Shown here: positions 54,603 to 63,835 of the stretch, piece by piece
Layout: each line of letters begins with the position of its first letter
How positions within the stretch are numbered: the stretch's first letter is position 1
From: Bin80 sp026708685
GTDB taxonomy: Bacteria > Bacteroidota > Rhodothermia > Rhodothermales > Bin80
DNA: 64,000 nucleotides
Direction of reading: 5' to 3'
NCBI GenBank assembly: GCA_965200955.1
Contig: OZ241742.1
Location: 2,914,001-2,978,000, forward strand
The notes under the pieces: generated by a model
Told to the model about the DNA's origin: nothing
The model's database searches: none
Seen by the model: the letters and a program-made list of their open reading frames with translations, nothing else
Position numbers and translations under genes: made by a program

Positions 54603-55858
54603 TAGAATCGGGTATTGACGACATTGGCAAACTTTGAACCAAAGGTATAGACAAATGCAATACTGGCGCTGAGCGTATAATCGGTGGCAAGTTCACGCTG
54701 CTGAAGCAGGATTTCTTCCAGCAACAGTTCACCAGCAGGTAACGAAAGCTGGTCACGGATCATTTCAAAACGTGTTTGAAACTCCAGTGAAAATCCTTCA
54801 AACAGTCGGACAGAAACTGCGGTGTAAAACTCTGCACGCTGTTTGGAGGGGTCATGAAGATACTGGGATCCTTCAAGCCCACTAAATATATCCCCCCAAG
54901 GACGGCGTACAGCAACTCTGGCATCCAGTTCATGACGGGGCAGCCACTGCTGCAACTCACCAAAGATGGTTGTTTCAAAATAATCCGTGTAGGTCATCCC
55001 AATCTGATAGACAAAGGTGATGGCACGCCGGGTCGCTACATCATACGGAAAAAGACTATATTCAACACCCGGTACCAGCGATAGGGAATGCTTTAGATTC
55101 CGATCATTTCGCGTCACGTAGTCTAAAAATACTCCAACCGACCAATGAGGGCCAAGGCTTCGTATGACATAGCTGTCCAAACCATGGCGACTGATGCTGC
55201 TACGAACGGTTGGTCTGCCATCACGCTGAATGCGTACAAGATCATAATTAAAGTAAGGTCGGATTCTCGCTTTCCACTGCTCACTCCTATGATCTGCATA
55301 AAACCCCCAGCGAGAATCAAAAACAGTGCGATTGGATTCTAGATCCAATTCAAAATCTCCCCCATAAAGATTGAAAACCCAGTGTTTCCATGGGTCTTCG
55401 GTTAGTACTTCGTCCGTCTCTGAATCATCGCGCTGCTGATACGTTAGTGATAGAATCTCAGGAACAGTGTCGTGTCCTACGAAAGGTGCCAGTCCTAATC
55501 GAATCGCATCATTAATGGTTTGACGCTGTTGGTCAGCAGAAGCATCCTGGGGGAGCACCCGTACGAGATTCAACTCTGATCCATCCAGAGTGCCACGCCC
55601 AATGAATGTGAGTTCATATTGTCCTCCCGCTAGGACGGTATTGCTTCGGGTAATGAAGATGTGCACATCTGCTTGACTGGGATCTCGTACATAATTCAGG
55701 AAATTTAATTCCGTTCGAATATGCAACTGGTCACAGCCATCACAATCTAGGTAAACACTTAGACGGTCGGCCGCAGATTCTTGGGCAACGATCACCGCTG
55801 GATGAAGCAGGGAGATTCCCAGAAAACCTATAATGAACACGGAAACTGCGATTCGCAT
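54602..55858 (-). CDS. Outer-membrane beta-barrel protein of unknown function
   Basis: 418 residues. Signal peptide (MRIAVSVFIIGFLGISLLHPAVIVA). The N-terminal soluble part has a two-cysteine motif (LDCDGCDQLHIRTELNF) and a conserved ADVHIFITRS segment. About ten amphipathic strands follow (for example YGGDFELDLESNRTVFDSRWG, GVFLDYVTRND, VYQIGMTYTDYFETTIFGEL), ending in Phe (NVVNTRF), typical of barrel insertion signals. I do not recognise a named family. It is encoded between the NtrC-type regulator (1-bp overlap) and the LolD-like ATPase. Confidence 0.8.
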   Translation of the reverse strand: MRIAVSVFIIGFLGISLLHPAVIVAQESAADRLSVYLDCDGCDQLHIRTELNFLNYVRDPSQADVHIFITRSNTVLAGGQYELTFIGRGTLDGSELNLVRVLPQDASADQQRQTINDAIRLGLAPFVGHDTVPEILSLTYQQRDDSETDEVLTEDPWKHWVFNLYGGDFELDLESNRTVFDSRWGFYADHRSEQWKARIRPYFNYDLVRIQRDGRPTVRSSISRHGLDSYVIRSLGPHWSVGVFLDYVTRNDRNLKHSLSLVPGVEYSLFPYDVATRRAITFVYQIGMTYTDYFETTIFGELQQWLPRHELDARVAVRRPWGDIFSGLEGSQYLHDPSKQRAEFYTAVSVRLFEGFSLEFQTRFEMIRDQLSLPAGELLLEEILLQQRELATDYTLSASIAFVYTFGSKFANVVNTRF

Positions 55859-57243
55859 CAGGGTTGCAGGCCAAAGTCTTTCATTCGGGAACTCAACTGA
55901 GAGGGCTTGATGCCAATTTGTTTGGCAGTCGTGCTGACATTCCAGTGATTCTCATCCAGCTTTTGCTGAAGATAGATCTGCTCAGCATGTTCACGAAAGC
56001 TAGAAAGGCTGTCGTGACCTGCAGCGACTGACTGCAACTGCCGTTTCATAGAGAATGCCGAAACGACCAGACGCTGTACGTCACTCTTGGTAATTGATTC
56101 TTCTTCACAGAGGATCATGAGCCGCTCTACCACATTGCTCACCTCTCGGACATTTCCCTTCCATGGCAGCGATGTCAGTTGATCCATTGCACTGGTGGTA
56201 AACTTCTTGGCAGGCAGTCCATTTCTTTTTGAAAGTTGGGTAGCAAAATGTTCAATCAGAGTCGGAAGATCTCCATGGCGATCTCTCACGGGAGGCATCG
56301 TGATCAGGATGACACTGAGTCTATGAAACAGGTCCTCACGAAAGTTACCCTCTTCAATTGCACTCTGCAGATCTTTATTGGTCGCGGCAATCACACGCAC
56401 ATCCACATTAATGGTACGCTGGCCTCCTACTCTCGTAATCTGATTTTCCTGTAGAACGCGTAGGACTTTGGCCTGTGCAGACAAGCTCATATCGCCAATC
56501 TCATCCAGAAATAGCGTCCCACCATGAGCTTGTTCAAATTTGCCAATCCGTTGGCGATTTGCTCCCGTAAAGGAGCCTTTTTCATGCCCAAAAAGCTCAC
56601 TCTCAATCAGTTCGGCGGGGATGGCGGCACAGTTTACTTCCACCATAGGCCCCTCATGGCGAGAACTTTGAGCATGTAACCACCGTGCGGCTAATTCTTT
56701 TCCGGTACCGGCTTCTCCCGTGATTAGGACTCTTGCATCCGTAGGTGCAACACGAGCAATGAGTTCCTTGACCGATTGCATCGCAGGACTCTTCCCAATC
56801 ATGGGCATCAAAGCGTGATGGGACTGCTGACTTAACGCCTGTTTTAGCCGCTGATTTTCAGTGACGATTTTTCCGCGTTCCAAGGCAGATCGAACCGTGA
56901 CCAATAGATGCTGCAGATCTGGTGGCTTTTCAATAAAATGGAAGGCACCTGAGTGGGTTGCTTCTACAGCAGTCTTAATGTCTGCATGGCCACTAATCAT
57001 GATCACTGGCAATTCAGGCCATGTCTCAACGCATTTTGAGAGTACTTCCAATCCATCCATCTTTGGCATTTTGATGTCTAAAAGCACCACATCAAATGTT
57101 TTCTTTCGGAGCTCAGCCAAAGCTATTTCCCCATTGGATGCCTCATGAACTTCAAACGATTCGTACTCCAGGATCTCGCGAAGTGTTCTTCGAATACTTT
57201 GCTGATCATCAACAATGAGCACGCGGGGAGAAGCCATGTTCAA
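55858..57243 (-). CDS. NtrC-family sigma-54-dependent response regulator
   Basis: 461 residues. Receiver domain with the phospho-acceptor D56 (VVLLDIKMP); AAA+ domain with Walker A GEAGTGKE at 176-183, the sigma-54 contact loop GSFTGA at 223-228 (Ser in place of the common Ala) and LFLDEIGDM; a C-terminal Fis-type helix-turn-helix (NVSTTAKQIGIKPSQLSSRM) from about 430. It activates RNA polymerase-sigma-54 when phosphorylated. No histidine kinase is adjacent. It overlaps the TPR gene by 4 bp and touches the beta-barrel gene. Confidence 0.95.
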   Translation of the reverse strand: MNMASPRVLIVDDQQSIRRTLREILEYESFEVHEASNGEIALAELRKKTFDVVLLDIKMPKMDGLEVLSKCVETWPELPVIMISGHADIKTAVEATHSGAFHFIEKPPDLQHLLVTVRSALERGKIVTENQRLKQALSQQSHHALMPMIGKSPAMQSVKELIARVAPTDARVLITGEAGTGKELAARWLHAQSSRHEGPMVEVNCAAIPAELIESELFGHEKGSFTGANRQRIGKFEQAHGGTLFLDEIGDMSLSAQAKVLRVLQENQITRVGGQRTINVDVRVIAATNKDLQSAIEEGNFREDLFHRLSVILITMPPVRDRHGDLPTLIEHFATQLSKRNGLPAKKFTTSAMDQLTSLPWKGNVREVSNVVERLMILCEEESITKSDVQRLVVSAFSMKRQLQSVAAGHDSLSSFREHAEQIYLQQKLDENHWNVSTTAKQIGIKPSQLSSRMKDFGLQP

Positions 57244-57947
57244 GACTGACGGGCGAGAACCATCCCCAACATGTAATTGAATTCGTCAAGTAAATCGGTT
57301 TCTGGATAATTCTCCTTGGCTTCAAGGATCACTTCCTTGGCGGAATCCAGTTCACCCGACTCTACATAGGCTCGTGCAGCCGATCGTAAGTAGTAGGGAG
57401 CACGAATCACATTGTCATCATCCATATCTGCAGCACGCCGAAACAGATCAGCTGCCATGAGATACTCTCCTTGCAGTTCTAAAATGGCAGCACGGCCAGC
57501 GATCGCACTGGCTCCGAGAAAATCGTCACTCGCCTTGTAATCCGTAAAGTGCTCCAGTGCCAAATCAAACTCATTCAATTCAAAATGAGCATTGGCGGCA
57601 TAAAAGCGAGCAGTATTGCCCGCGGGAGTACTCCCATAACGAGCTACAATATCCGTGAGACCGAGGATGTCTCCACTGCCGTCTAGGGCAATGCGATAGT
57701 TGGACCGTTCATACTCAAGGAGAATCCCTCCAAGAAACTCCTGTGCTTGGGTGTTACGAGTATCTTGAATATAATTGTAGCCAACGATCCCCGCAATGAT
57801 TAGGACGACACCTATCGCCATTACAGTGAGCAGTCTTCTGCTCTGAAGATAAAATGCAAGCAATGGTGTGTACCAGCTTGACTTAGACTCAGATTGACTG
57901 CTACGTCTTGTGTTCATTGCTCCCTGAGGAGCCTTCATGGTTTTCAT
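57240..57947 (-). CDS. Membrane-anchored TPR protein (YfgM/CcmG-like helper type)
   Basis: 235 residues from ATG 57947 (a TTG lies one codon earlier). One transmembrane segment at about 40-60 (LLTVMAIGVVLIIAGIVGYNYI) is followed by TPR-like helical pairs: NTARFYAANAHFELNEFDLALEHF, AIAGRAAILELQGEYLMAADLFRRAADM and RSAARAYVESGELDSAKEVILEA. The layout, an N-terminal anchor and a periplasmic TPR domain, is that of YfgM (Sec translocon accessory). It overlaps the regulator gene by 4 bp (ATGA). Confidence 0.85.
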   Translation of the reverse strand: MKTMKAPQGAMNTRRSSQSESKSSWYTPLLAFYLQSRRLLTVMAIGVVLIIAGIVGYNYIQDTRNTQAQEFLGGILLEYERSNYRIALDGSGDILGLTDIVARYGSTPAGNTARFYAANAHFELNEFDLALEHFTDYKASDDFLGASAIAGRAAILELQGEYLMAADLFRRAADMDDDNVIRAPYYLRSAARAYVESGELDSAKEVILEAKENYPETDLLDEFNYMLGMVLARQS

Positions 57948-58395
57948 CAAAGGAAGAGGTTACATGAATCAAAAAGAAAGGATCTCAGGTGGCATAGAGA
58001 CGATGCCAACCAGATGAGAAAAACGTGGAGACATCAAGTGAGTGATGTGACCAGTCGTCGCTTTCTCAATGAATACAACAGTAATAATTGATTATTGCTC
58101 TTATACGGAGATGATCCTGAATTGTAACCATGAACCGATAAGCAACCGTTCAAGACACCCATCAGTGATTCAATACGTTTTATAGCAATTCATCTACTAT
58201 CAATGATCAATAGCAATGATGTGAAACCACTGGTACAGGATCAGGTCGTAGAGTGCATCATTTTCCGAATTGGTGCGTTATACGGTTTTCTGTTGAAAAT
58301 GCTCACATTGTAGTCTCCATTTGGGAGGTGCCTCTCATCAAGGACATGCGGCTTTTCTACATCTCATTACACTTCTTTCTACACCAATTAAACTT
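57948..58395. other. Divergent intergenic region upstream of gap
   Basis: About 450 bp with no convincing gene or RNA. Promoters for the gap-pgk operon and for the TPR-regulator unit are expected here, but no clear box could be fixed. Confidence 0.4.
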
Positions 58396-59406
58396 ATGGC
58401 TCATAAACTTGCTATTAATGGTTTCGGTCGGATTGGCCGTCTCACGCTTCGTTCCATCCTAGAACGCAAGCTTACCGCCTTTGATGTTGTCGCTGTCAAT
58501 GATTTGACCGATGCAGCTACCCTCGCTCATTTATTTAAGTATGACTCCGTTCACGGAAAGTGGCCTGGTCATGTCTCAGCCCAAGGAGACAATCTTTGCA
58601 TTGATGATCTTACGATTCCAGTACTAAGTGAAAGAGATCCTTCCAATTTGCCTTGGCAATCATTCCATTGTGATGTTGTCATTGAATCAACCGGCTTTTT
58701 CCGTGATCGAGCTAGCGCTGGCAAACACCTGAGTGCTGGTGCCAAGAAGGTTGTGATCTCAGCCCCTGCCAAGGATCAAGTGGATGCAACGGTCGTTCTT
58801 GGTGTCAACGATCATGTCCTCACGGGTCAAGAGACGATCATTTCGAATGCGAGCTGCACAACAAACTGTATTGCTCCGATGATCAAAGTTCTTGACGAAG
58901 CTTATGGGATTCAGAGTGGACTGATGACCACCGTTCACGCCTACACCAGTGATCAGCGTATCCAAGATGCACCCCACAAAGATCTTCGACGTGCCCGTGC
59001 GGCTGCCTACTCTATTGTACCAACAACTACAGGTGCCGCTAAGGCGGTTGGTCTTGTGCTCCCACATATGCAGGGGAAACTTGATGGTATGGCTTTGCGA
59101 GTTCCCATTCCGAACGGCTCCCTCACTGATCTGACGGTTCAGGTTTCATCATCTCCTTCCAAAGAAGAGGTGAATTCCGAATTTAAGGCTACTGCCAGTG
59201 ATTCATTAAAAGGAATCTTGGAGTACTCAGCAGAACCCATTGTGTCCATTGACATTGTGCATAATGCCCATTCTGTGATTTTTGATAGCTTAGCAACCAT
59301 GGTCCAAGGAAACACCATCAAGGTATTGGGCTGGTACGATAATGAGTGGGGATATGCTAACCGGGCCGTTGACATTGCAGCACTCTTGGTCTCAAAGAGT
59401 AGCTGA
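58396..59406 (+). CDS. gap: Glyceraldehyde-3-phosphate dehydrogenase, type I
   Basis: 336 residues from ATG 58396 (MAHKLAINGFGRIGRL), the usual start of the family, although the frame is open 25 codons further upstream. NAD site GFGRIGR, catalytic Cys154 in SNASCTTNC, HAYTSDQRIQDAPHKDLRRARAAA and NPLGAxKAVG-like VGLVLP region, and the end WYDNEWGYANRAVDI. It converts glyceraldehyde 3-phosphate to 1,3-bisphosphoglycerate. It forms an operon with pgk, 13 bp downstream. Confidence 0.97.
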   Translation: MAHKLAINGFGRIGRLTLRSILERKLTAFDVVAVNDLTDAATLAHLFKYDSVHGKWPGHVSAQGDNLCIDDLTIPVLSERDPSNLPWQSFHCDVVIESTGFFRDRASAGKHLSAGAKKVVISAPAKDQVDATVVLGVNDHVLTGQETIISNASCTTNCIAPMIKVLDEAYGIQSGLMTTVHAYTSDQRIQDAPHKDLRRARAAAYSIVPTTTGAAKAVGLVLPHMQGKLDGMALRVPIPNGSLTDLTVQVSSSPSKEEVNSEFKATASDSLKGILEYSAEPIVSIDIVHNAHSVIFDSLATMVQGNTIKVLGWYDNEWGYANRAVDIAALLVSKSS

Positions 59407-59419
59407 GCATCGCTGAGCT

Positions 59420-60622
59420 ATGTCAAAATTGACTCTGAAGGATTTGGACTTGCAGGACAAGTGTGCACTGGTACGAGTTGATTTCAATGTGCCTTTGCAG
59501 CTTGCACCTGAATCCGAGTACTATACCGTTGCCGATGATACACGTGTCTTGGCTGCACTGCCTACGATACGTGCCATCACGGATGCAGGCGGCAAAGCGA
59601 TTCTTGTAAGCCATCTTGGTCGCCCGAAGGGTCAACCTGACCCCAAGTTCAGCTTAGCACCCGTTGCAGATCGCTTGAATGATCTCTTGGATACCAGTGT
59701 CCGATTTTCCAGCGAGACGATCGGCCCCATCGTGGAAAAGACGATTCGCACGATGCCAAATGGAAGTGTCTTGCTTCTGGAAAACACGCGTTTTTTCGCA
59801 GGGGAGACGACCAATGATGCTTCCTTTGCCGAAGAGCTTGCTCAACTTGGGGATGTATTTATCAATGATGCATTCGGTACAGCTCATCGTGCACATGCCT
59901 CTAATGTTGGTGTTGCTGGTCATTTTCCCGATGCTGCGGCAGCTGGACATTTGCTTGAAAAAGAGTTGGTCCTATTAGGAAATGCTCTTGAATCCCCTAC
60001 TCCACCTACCCTTGCCATCTTGGGAGGAGCCAAGGTTTCAGACAAGATGGGAGTCATCACAAATCTGATAGGAATCGTTGACCATATCCTCATTGGTGGA
60101 GCAATGGCCTACACGTTCCTGATGGCCAAGGGAGTGGCAGTTGGAAACTCTCTGGTTGAAAAGGAGCGCTTAGATGATGCTTTGAGGATGATGGATCTGG
60201 CAGGCGATAAACTACATCTACCAACCGATCATATCGTCAGTACTTCGCTTGAGTCACCTGAGGATGTTCATTCTGTGTCTGATCCAATTGAAGACGGCTT
60301 CCTTGGATTTGACATCGGCCCTGAAACCATTCATCGCTACTGTGAACTAATCCATCTGGCCAAAACATGTATTTGGAACGGACCTATGGGTGTTTTTGAA
60401 GTGGAGGCATTTGCCTCTGGTACGAATTCCATTGCCCAAGCCGTCGCTTCAGCAACGGATCATGGAGCAACGACCATAATCGGTGGGGGGGATTCTGTTG
60501 CTGCAATCAAACAGGCACATCTGGATCAGCATGTATCTCATGTTTCCACGGGCGGAGGTGCCATGTTGAAATTTCTTGAAGGAGAGTCCCTTCCTGGCTT
60601 GGATGCTTTAACAGATCGGTAA
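59420..60622 (+). CDS. pgk: Phosphoglycerate kinase
   Basis: 400 residues of the standard length. Family motifs: KCALVRVDFNVPL, ILVSHLGRPKG, LLLENTRFFAGE, INDAFGTAHRAHASNVG, AILGGAKVSDKMGVI, the ATP site NGPMGVFEVEAFASGTN and IIGGGDSVAA, with the C-terminal VSTGGGAMLKFLEG. It transfers the acyl phosphate of 1,3-bisphosphoglycerate to ADP. Its position directly after gap is the common glycolytic pair. Confidence 0.98.
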   Translation: MSKLTLKDLDLQDKCALVRVDFNVPLQLAPESEYYTVADDTRVLAALPTIRAITDAGGKAILVSHLGRPKGQPDPKFSLAPVADRLNDLLDTSVRFSSETIGPIVEKTIRTMPNGSVLLLENTRFFAGETTNDASFAEELAQLGDVFINDAFGTAHRAHASNVGVAGHFPDAAAAGHLLEKELVLLGNALESPTPPTLAILGGAKVSDKMGVITNLIGIVDHILIGGAMAYTFLMAKGVAVGNSLVEKERLDDALRMMDLAGDKLHLPTDHIVSTSLESPEDVHSVSDPIEDGFLGFDIGPETIHRYCELIHLAKTCIWNGPMGVFEVEAFASGTNSIAQAVASATDHGATTIIGGGDSVAAIKQAHLDQHVSHVSTGGGAMLKFLEGESLPGLDALTDR

Positions 60623-60668
60623 CGAGATCACCATCTATGCAATATCTTATCTTTTATGCCTGAGAAAA

Positions 60669-60687
60669 CAAGATCTGCAGTATCTTG
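60669..60687 (-). terminator. Terminator after the exonuclease I gene
   Basis: CAAGAT (60669-60674) pairs with ATCTTG (60682-60687). On the minus strand the hairpin is followed by TTTTCTC, a short T-rich run, and starts 6 nt after the exonuclease stop. It lies between convergent genes and may also affect pgk. Confidence 0.42.
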
Positions 60688-60692
60688 ATTGA

Positions 60693-62150
60693 TTACGTTG
60701 GCATCAAAACTTCTCGTACCCTATCCTGCCATTTCAAAAGACCCTTGATCTGGGATTCATCCAAATTTCCCCAAGGCTCTGATCTGTCCCGTAGTTCAAA
60801 ACTAAAGATTTGATCGGGAGTAACGGAGCGTCTCTCCCTGCGTTCCAACTGACGAAGACGGCAGTAATTATACCAGCGTTGTCTTCCTTTATCATCCAAT
60901 GATTCTGGGAAATTCCGAGCGATGTATCTAAAAACCAATTGTTTAACACGGCTATCATCCGATTGCACAGAACGCCAGTCAAAATCGGGGGCTTGACTCA
61001 AAGCCTTTGTCATCAAGTCCATGTCTTGATCCGAAAAAAAACCGTCATAGATGGCCTCATCTGCATCTGGAGTCTTATCAGCATAAAACATATCTGATTG
61101 CCCCTTCTTCTTTTGGAGATACTCAGATAACGGATTCTTAAAATCGCGGGAATCCAATTGCTGAATCATCTCATGACGCTGGTGAATTTGGGCCTCATTC
61201 AGTTTCATGACATTGAGTAAGTCTTGTGCGGAAATTTTACTGGATACGAGTTCCCGCACGACCGACCACTGACATACAAAGGGAGATTTCGTAATGTTGA
61301 TGGGAAATGTAGCCCGGTAGGCCAATTTCTTATCATTCTGAGACCACTCTTGATAAGGTTTCATGAGTGGGCTTGGATCTTCGAAAAGATCAAACCCATA
61401 GGTGGTATTGCCTTCGTGGTAGTCCAGTGGGCTAAGGAGGGTTGAACAGCCTCGTTTGGTAGGAATCCTTCCGATGATATGAAGTACTGGATCATGACCT
61501 TGTAGAATCGTGGTTATAGCGTGTTTATCTCTCAAAGAAAGCCCATAATCCCAAATTTCTCTTACATTCTCGCGTATTAGCTTAGCAATTTGCCACATTT
61601 GTAGAGAATCCGCAAGTGCATCATGTTGATTGGCGAGTTCGCTATCGTCCAAGAAAGCACGAGCTAATGCACCGAGTTGAAACGATGGATTTCCGTTCTC
61701 TTTTCTGGGCCACTTGGAGAGTGCCTCAGGGCGCAAGAAAAAGGTTGCACGCATCAATTCCAAGGTATCCCAGAATGAATTTCCATTTTTCCAATGCCAT
61801 TGATAAGGATCCCTTAGATTCCGATAAAATAAGACTCTGGTAAATTCATGATCAAATTTCATTCCGTTATAGGCAACACTGCAGGTTTCGGGTTGACTTA
61901 ATTCGTCATGAATGAGGGTAGCAAATTCGGATTCCGAGACACCTTCCTTATGGGCGGTCATGGGCATGATTCCATGTACACTCACAGCCCCTGGTCCAAT
62001 TGCACAGTCCAGGGTTGGACGACACAGTAGGTTTAGATTGGGGCCAATTGGCTGAAGCTCATCGTCGGTTCGTAAACCACCAAATTGAACAATACGATCG
62101 CGGTAGGGAGATTTCCCCCATGTTTCGTAATCATACCAAAAGAAACTCAT
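60693..62150 (-). CDS. sbcB: Exonuclease I (SbcB-like)
   Basis: 485 residues, the length of E. coli exonuclease I. DEDDh exonuclease core: FFWYDYETWGKSPYRDR (D7, E9), SVAYNGMKFDHEF and HDALADSLQMWQIA near 182. Then the ExoI-specific SH3-like and C-terminal domains: KSPFVCQWSVVRELV, DEAIYDGFFSDQDM and RYIARNFPESLDDKGRQRWYNYCRLR. It degrades single-stranded DNA 3'-5' in repair and recombination. The gene is monocistronic, convergent with pgk. Confidence 0.93.
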   Translation of the reverse strand: MSFFWYDYETWGKSPYRDRIVQFGGLRTDDELQPIGPNLNLLCRPTLDCAIGPGAVSVHGIMPMTAHKEGVSESEFATLIHDELSQPETCSVAYNGMKFDHEFTRVLFYRNLRDPYQWHWKNGNSFWDTLELMRATFFLRPEALSKWPRKENGNPSFQLGALARAFLDDSELANQHDALADSLQMWQIAKLIRENVREIWDYGLSLRDKHAITTILQGHDPVLHIIGRIPTKRGCSTLLSPLDYHEGNTTYGFDLFEDPSPLMKPYQEWSQNDKKLAYRATFPINITKSPFVCQWSVVRELVSSKISAQDLLNVMKLNEAQIHQRHEMIQQLDSRDFKNPLSEYLQKKKGQSDMFYADKTPDADEAIYDGFFSDQDMDLMTKALSQAPDFDWRSVQSDDSRVKQLVFRYIARNFPESLDDKGRQRWYNYCRLRQLERRERRSVTPDQIFSFELRDRSEPWGNLDESQIKGLLKWQDRVREVLMPT

Positions 62151-62533
62151 CTCTTAAAATTTTATATACACAAGGATTTTTTGCAAGATCTCTATATCAA
62201 CTATAAGATATGGACCGAGGTACTTCAAGAGAAATACTCCAACTCAATTTGAGATATTTTTGCAAACGGTTTCAATAACCCTTTAACAGATAATGAAATT
62301 TTTGTTCCTATCCTTTTCTTGGAGGATTCTTTTTATTTACCAGTAGAGTCTCCAGAACTATAGCATATTCTGTGAATGAAACGCCATAGATAGTGTCCAT
62401 TTCTAATTTCACATCAATAGTATCCGCATCAAGGGAATGCACCAATTTAAGAAGGTATTCTGTACAATACTGTATGGAGAAAAATAGATCCGTTATACCG
62501 TAAGATGGTGTGACGCTTCCCCATAAAAACCCA

Positions 62534-62551
62534 GACTGGACTTTTCCAGTC
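62534..62551 (-). terminator. Terminator hairpin facing the DUF4249 transcript
   Basis: GACTGGA (62534-62540) and TCCAGTC (62545-62551) form a perfect 7-bp stem with a 4-nt loop. On the minus strand it is followed by TGGGTTTTTATG. It stands about 265 bp after the DUF4249 stop and would end that TonB/DUF4249 transcript. Confidence 0.55.
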
Positions 62552-62702
62552 CCTAGCAAGACACAAGTTTAGGTGGATCATGAGAATTCAATACTCCATC
62601 ACATTGATTTCACATCGTTACTCCATTTTTATGATCTTCAAAATGATGCACGCTCATCATTTCCTTATTCATTATTTTTCTGTATGAAAATGCCAATATG
62701 TG

Positions 62703-62799
62703 GAGCCGTTTGCAAAACCTACTTGACAATTCAAAAAATGCACCAAGGGCACTACAGGGCAATATTTCTGCTGAAATGCTGAGGTTTCGCAAACGGCTC
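62703..62799. repeat. 97-bp MITE-like element with 18-bp terminal inverted repeats
   Basis: GAGCCGTTTGCAAAACCT (62703-62720) and the inverse of GAGCCGTTTGCGAAACCT (62782-62799) match at 17 of 18 positions around a 61-bp core. The size, perfect-looking ends and lack of coding capacity fit a miniature inverted-repeat element or IS remnant. No target duplication was recognised, and no second copy or parent was seen in the window. Confidence 0.6.
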
Positions 62800-62815
62800 A
62801 TAATTTACATGGTTA

Positions 62816-63835
62816 TCATTCCTCACAATCTTGTAATTCTCCCCTCACTACACCCAGTGCTGCCTCATTCCAAGTACCGCCATCTGCACTCACTTGATGA
62901 CGCTTGGTTGTATACCCTGCGAACACTCCAAGTCCGTTTTGCACATTGGAATAGAGTAAGTTCGGATTTTTGTCAGAAAAATTCGGTTCAGATATAAATA
63001 AATCTTGGATAACAATGGAGCGTTCATACGCAAACAAGTCAACACTCAGTGCCTGAAGTTGAATCATAAAATGAGGTCCAATTGTGCTGAGGTATGTAGC
63101 ATCAAATCGTAGCTCAAATTCCTGAGTACGTGCTTCAAAAAGTTGATCAGAGAAGTATGGGAAACCATAATCGTAGAACCCCAATTCTGGAATAGTTGGA
63201 TCATCCACGGTCTCAATATAGCTATGAAAATCAGGATAAGAGCTCCGAAAACGAAGCCCCCAAAGCCTGATTGAATACTTTGGATCATCCCTAATTACAC
63301 TCCCCCAATTTTCCAGATAACATACGGGAGAGACCTGATAGAGGGCGAGTGTGTAATAGTTGGGACCCGACTGATCTTCCACCTTGAAGCGTATGGCATA
63401 CTCATCTGTTTGAAGTGAATCATCTCTTGAGATATATCTAATTTCCAGTAATTCACTGCGAAGAAGAGGAGCCTGAGACGATGAAATCGTCCCGGGAAAG
63501 CCGGGAGCAATCACCTCGGCAGTGTAGTTAATCCCACTTTGAGGGTAATGATTGTGGACACTCCTATAAAATCCACTACCGTCATACTCCAATGTATCAG
63601 AAAAATTATTCCTGCCTGAGATAATCACTTGTGCATTAGGTACAATTAAATCACTAAAATCTGATGTATCCAACAAGTGGACACTTTTACCGACTCGCAT
63701 GCTCCATATACTATCAGAAGAAAAATATGACTCAATGATAAGTTTTGATTGATATCCATCAGGAATTTCTAAGTCTACCATTGATTCGCATGCGCTGAAC
63801 CATGTAATCAATAGAATTAGTACCAGTTTACGCAT
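62816..63835 (-). CDS. DUF4249 lipoprotein
   Basis: 339 residues from ATG 63835 (MRKLVLILLITWFSACES, lipobox FSAC); a TTG two codons earlier is less likely. The DUF4249 domain shows KLIIESYFSSDSIWSMRVGKSVHL, NAQVIISGRNNFSDTL, GSGFYRSVHNHYPQSGINYTAEV and the second half with DQLFEARTQEFELRF and LFAYERS. These lipoproteins in Bacteroidota accompany TonB-dependent receptors and are thought to bind the receptor's ligand outside the cell. It overlaps the receptor gene by 8 bp. Confidence 0.93.
   Translation of the reverse strand: MRKLVLILLITWFSACESMVDLEIPDGYQSKLIIESYFSSDSIWSMRVGKSVHLLDTSDFSDLIVPNAQVIISGRNNFSDTLEYDGSGFYRSVHNHYPQSGINYTAEVIAPGFPGTISSSQAPLLRSELLEIRYISRDDSLQTDEYAIRFKVEDQSGPNYYTLALYQVSPVCYLENWGSVIRDDPKYSIRLWGLRFRSSYPDFHSYIETVDDPTIPELGFYDYGFPYFSDQLFEARTQEFELRFDATYLSTIGPHFMIQLQALSVDLFAYERSIVIQDLFISEPNFSDKNPNLLYSNVQNGLGVFAGYTTKRHQVSADGGTWNEAALGVVRGELQDCEE

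Larger units (their letters stand above)
62151..62815. other. Intergenic region with terminator and inverted-repeat element
   Basis: 665 bp between exonuclease I and the DUF4249 gene. It contains a terminator-like hairpin at 62534-62551 and a 97-bp element with inverted ends at 62703-62799, annotated separately. A minus-strand frame of 83 codons at 62308-62559 opens at a TTG inside the hairpin and is not supported. Confidence 0.5.

Noticed and set aside
62308..62559. 83-codon minus-strand frame
   Set aside because: It begins at a TTG inside a terminator hairpin and shows no known features; not supported as a gene.
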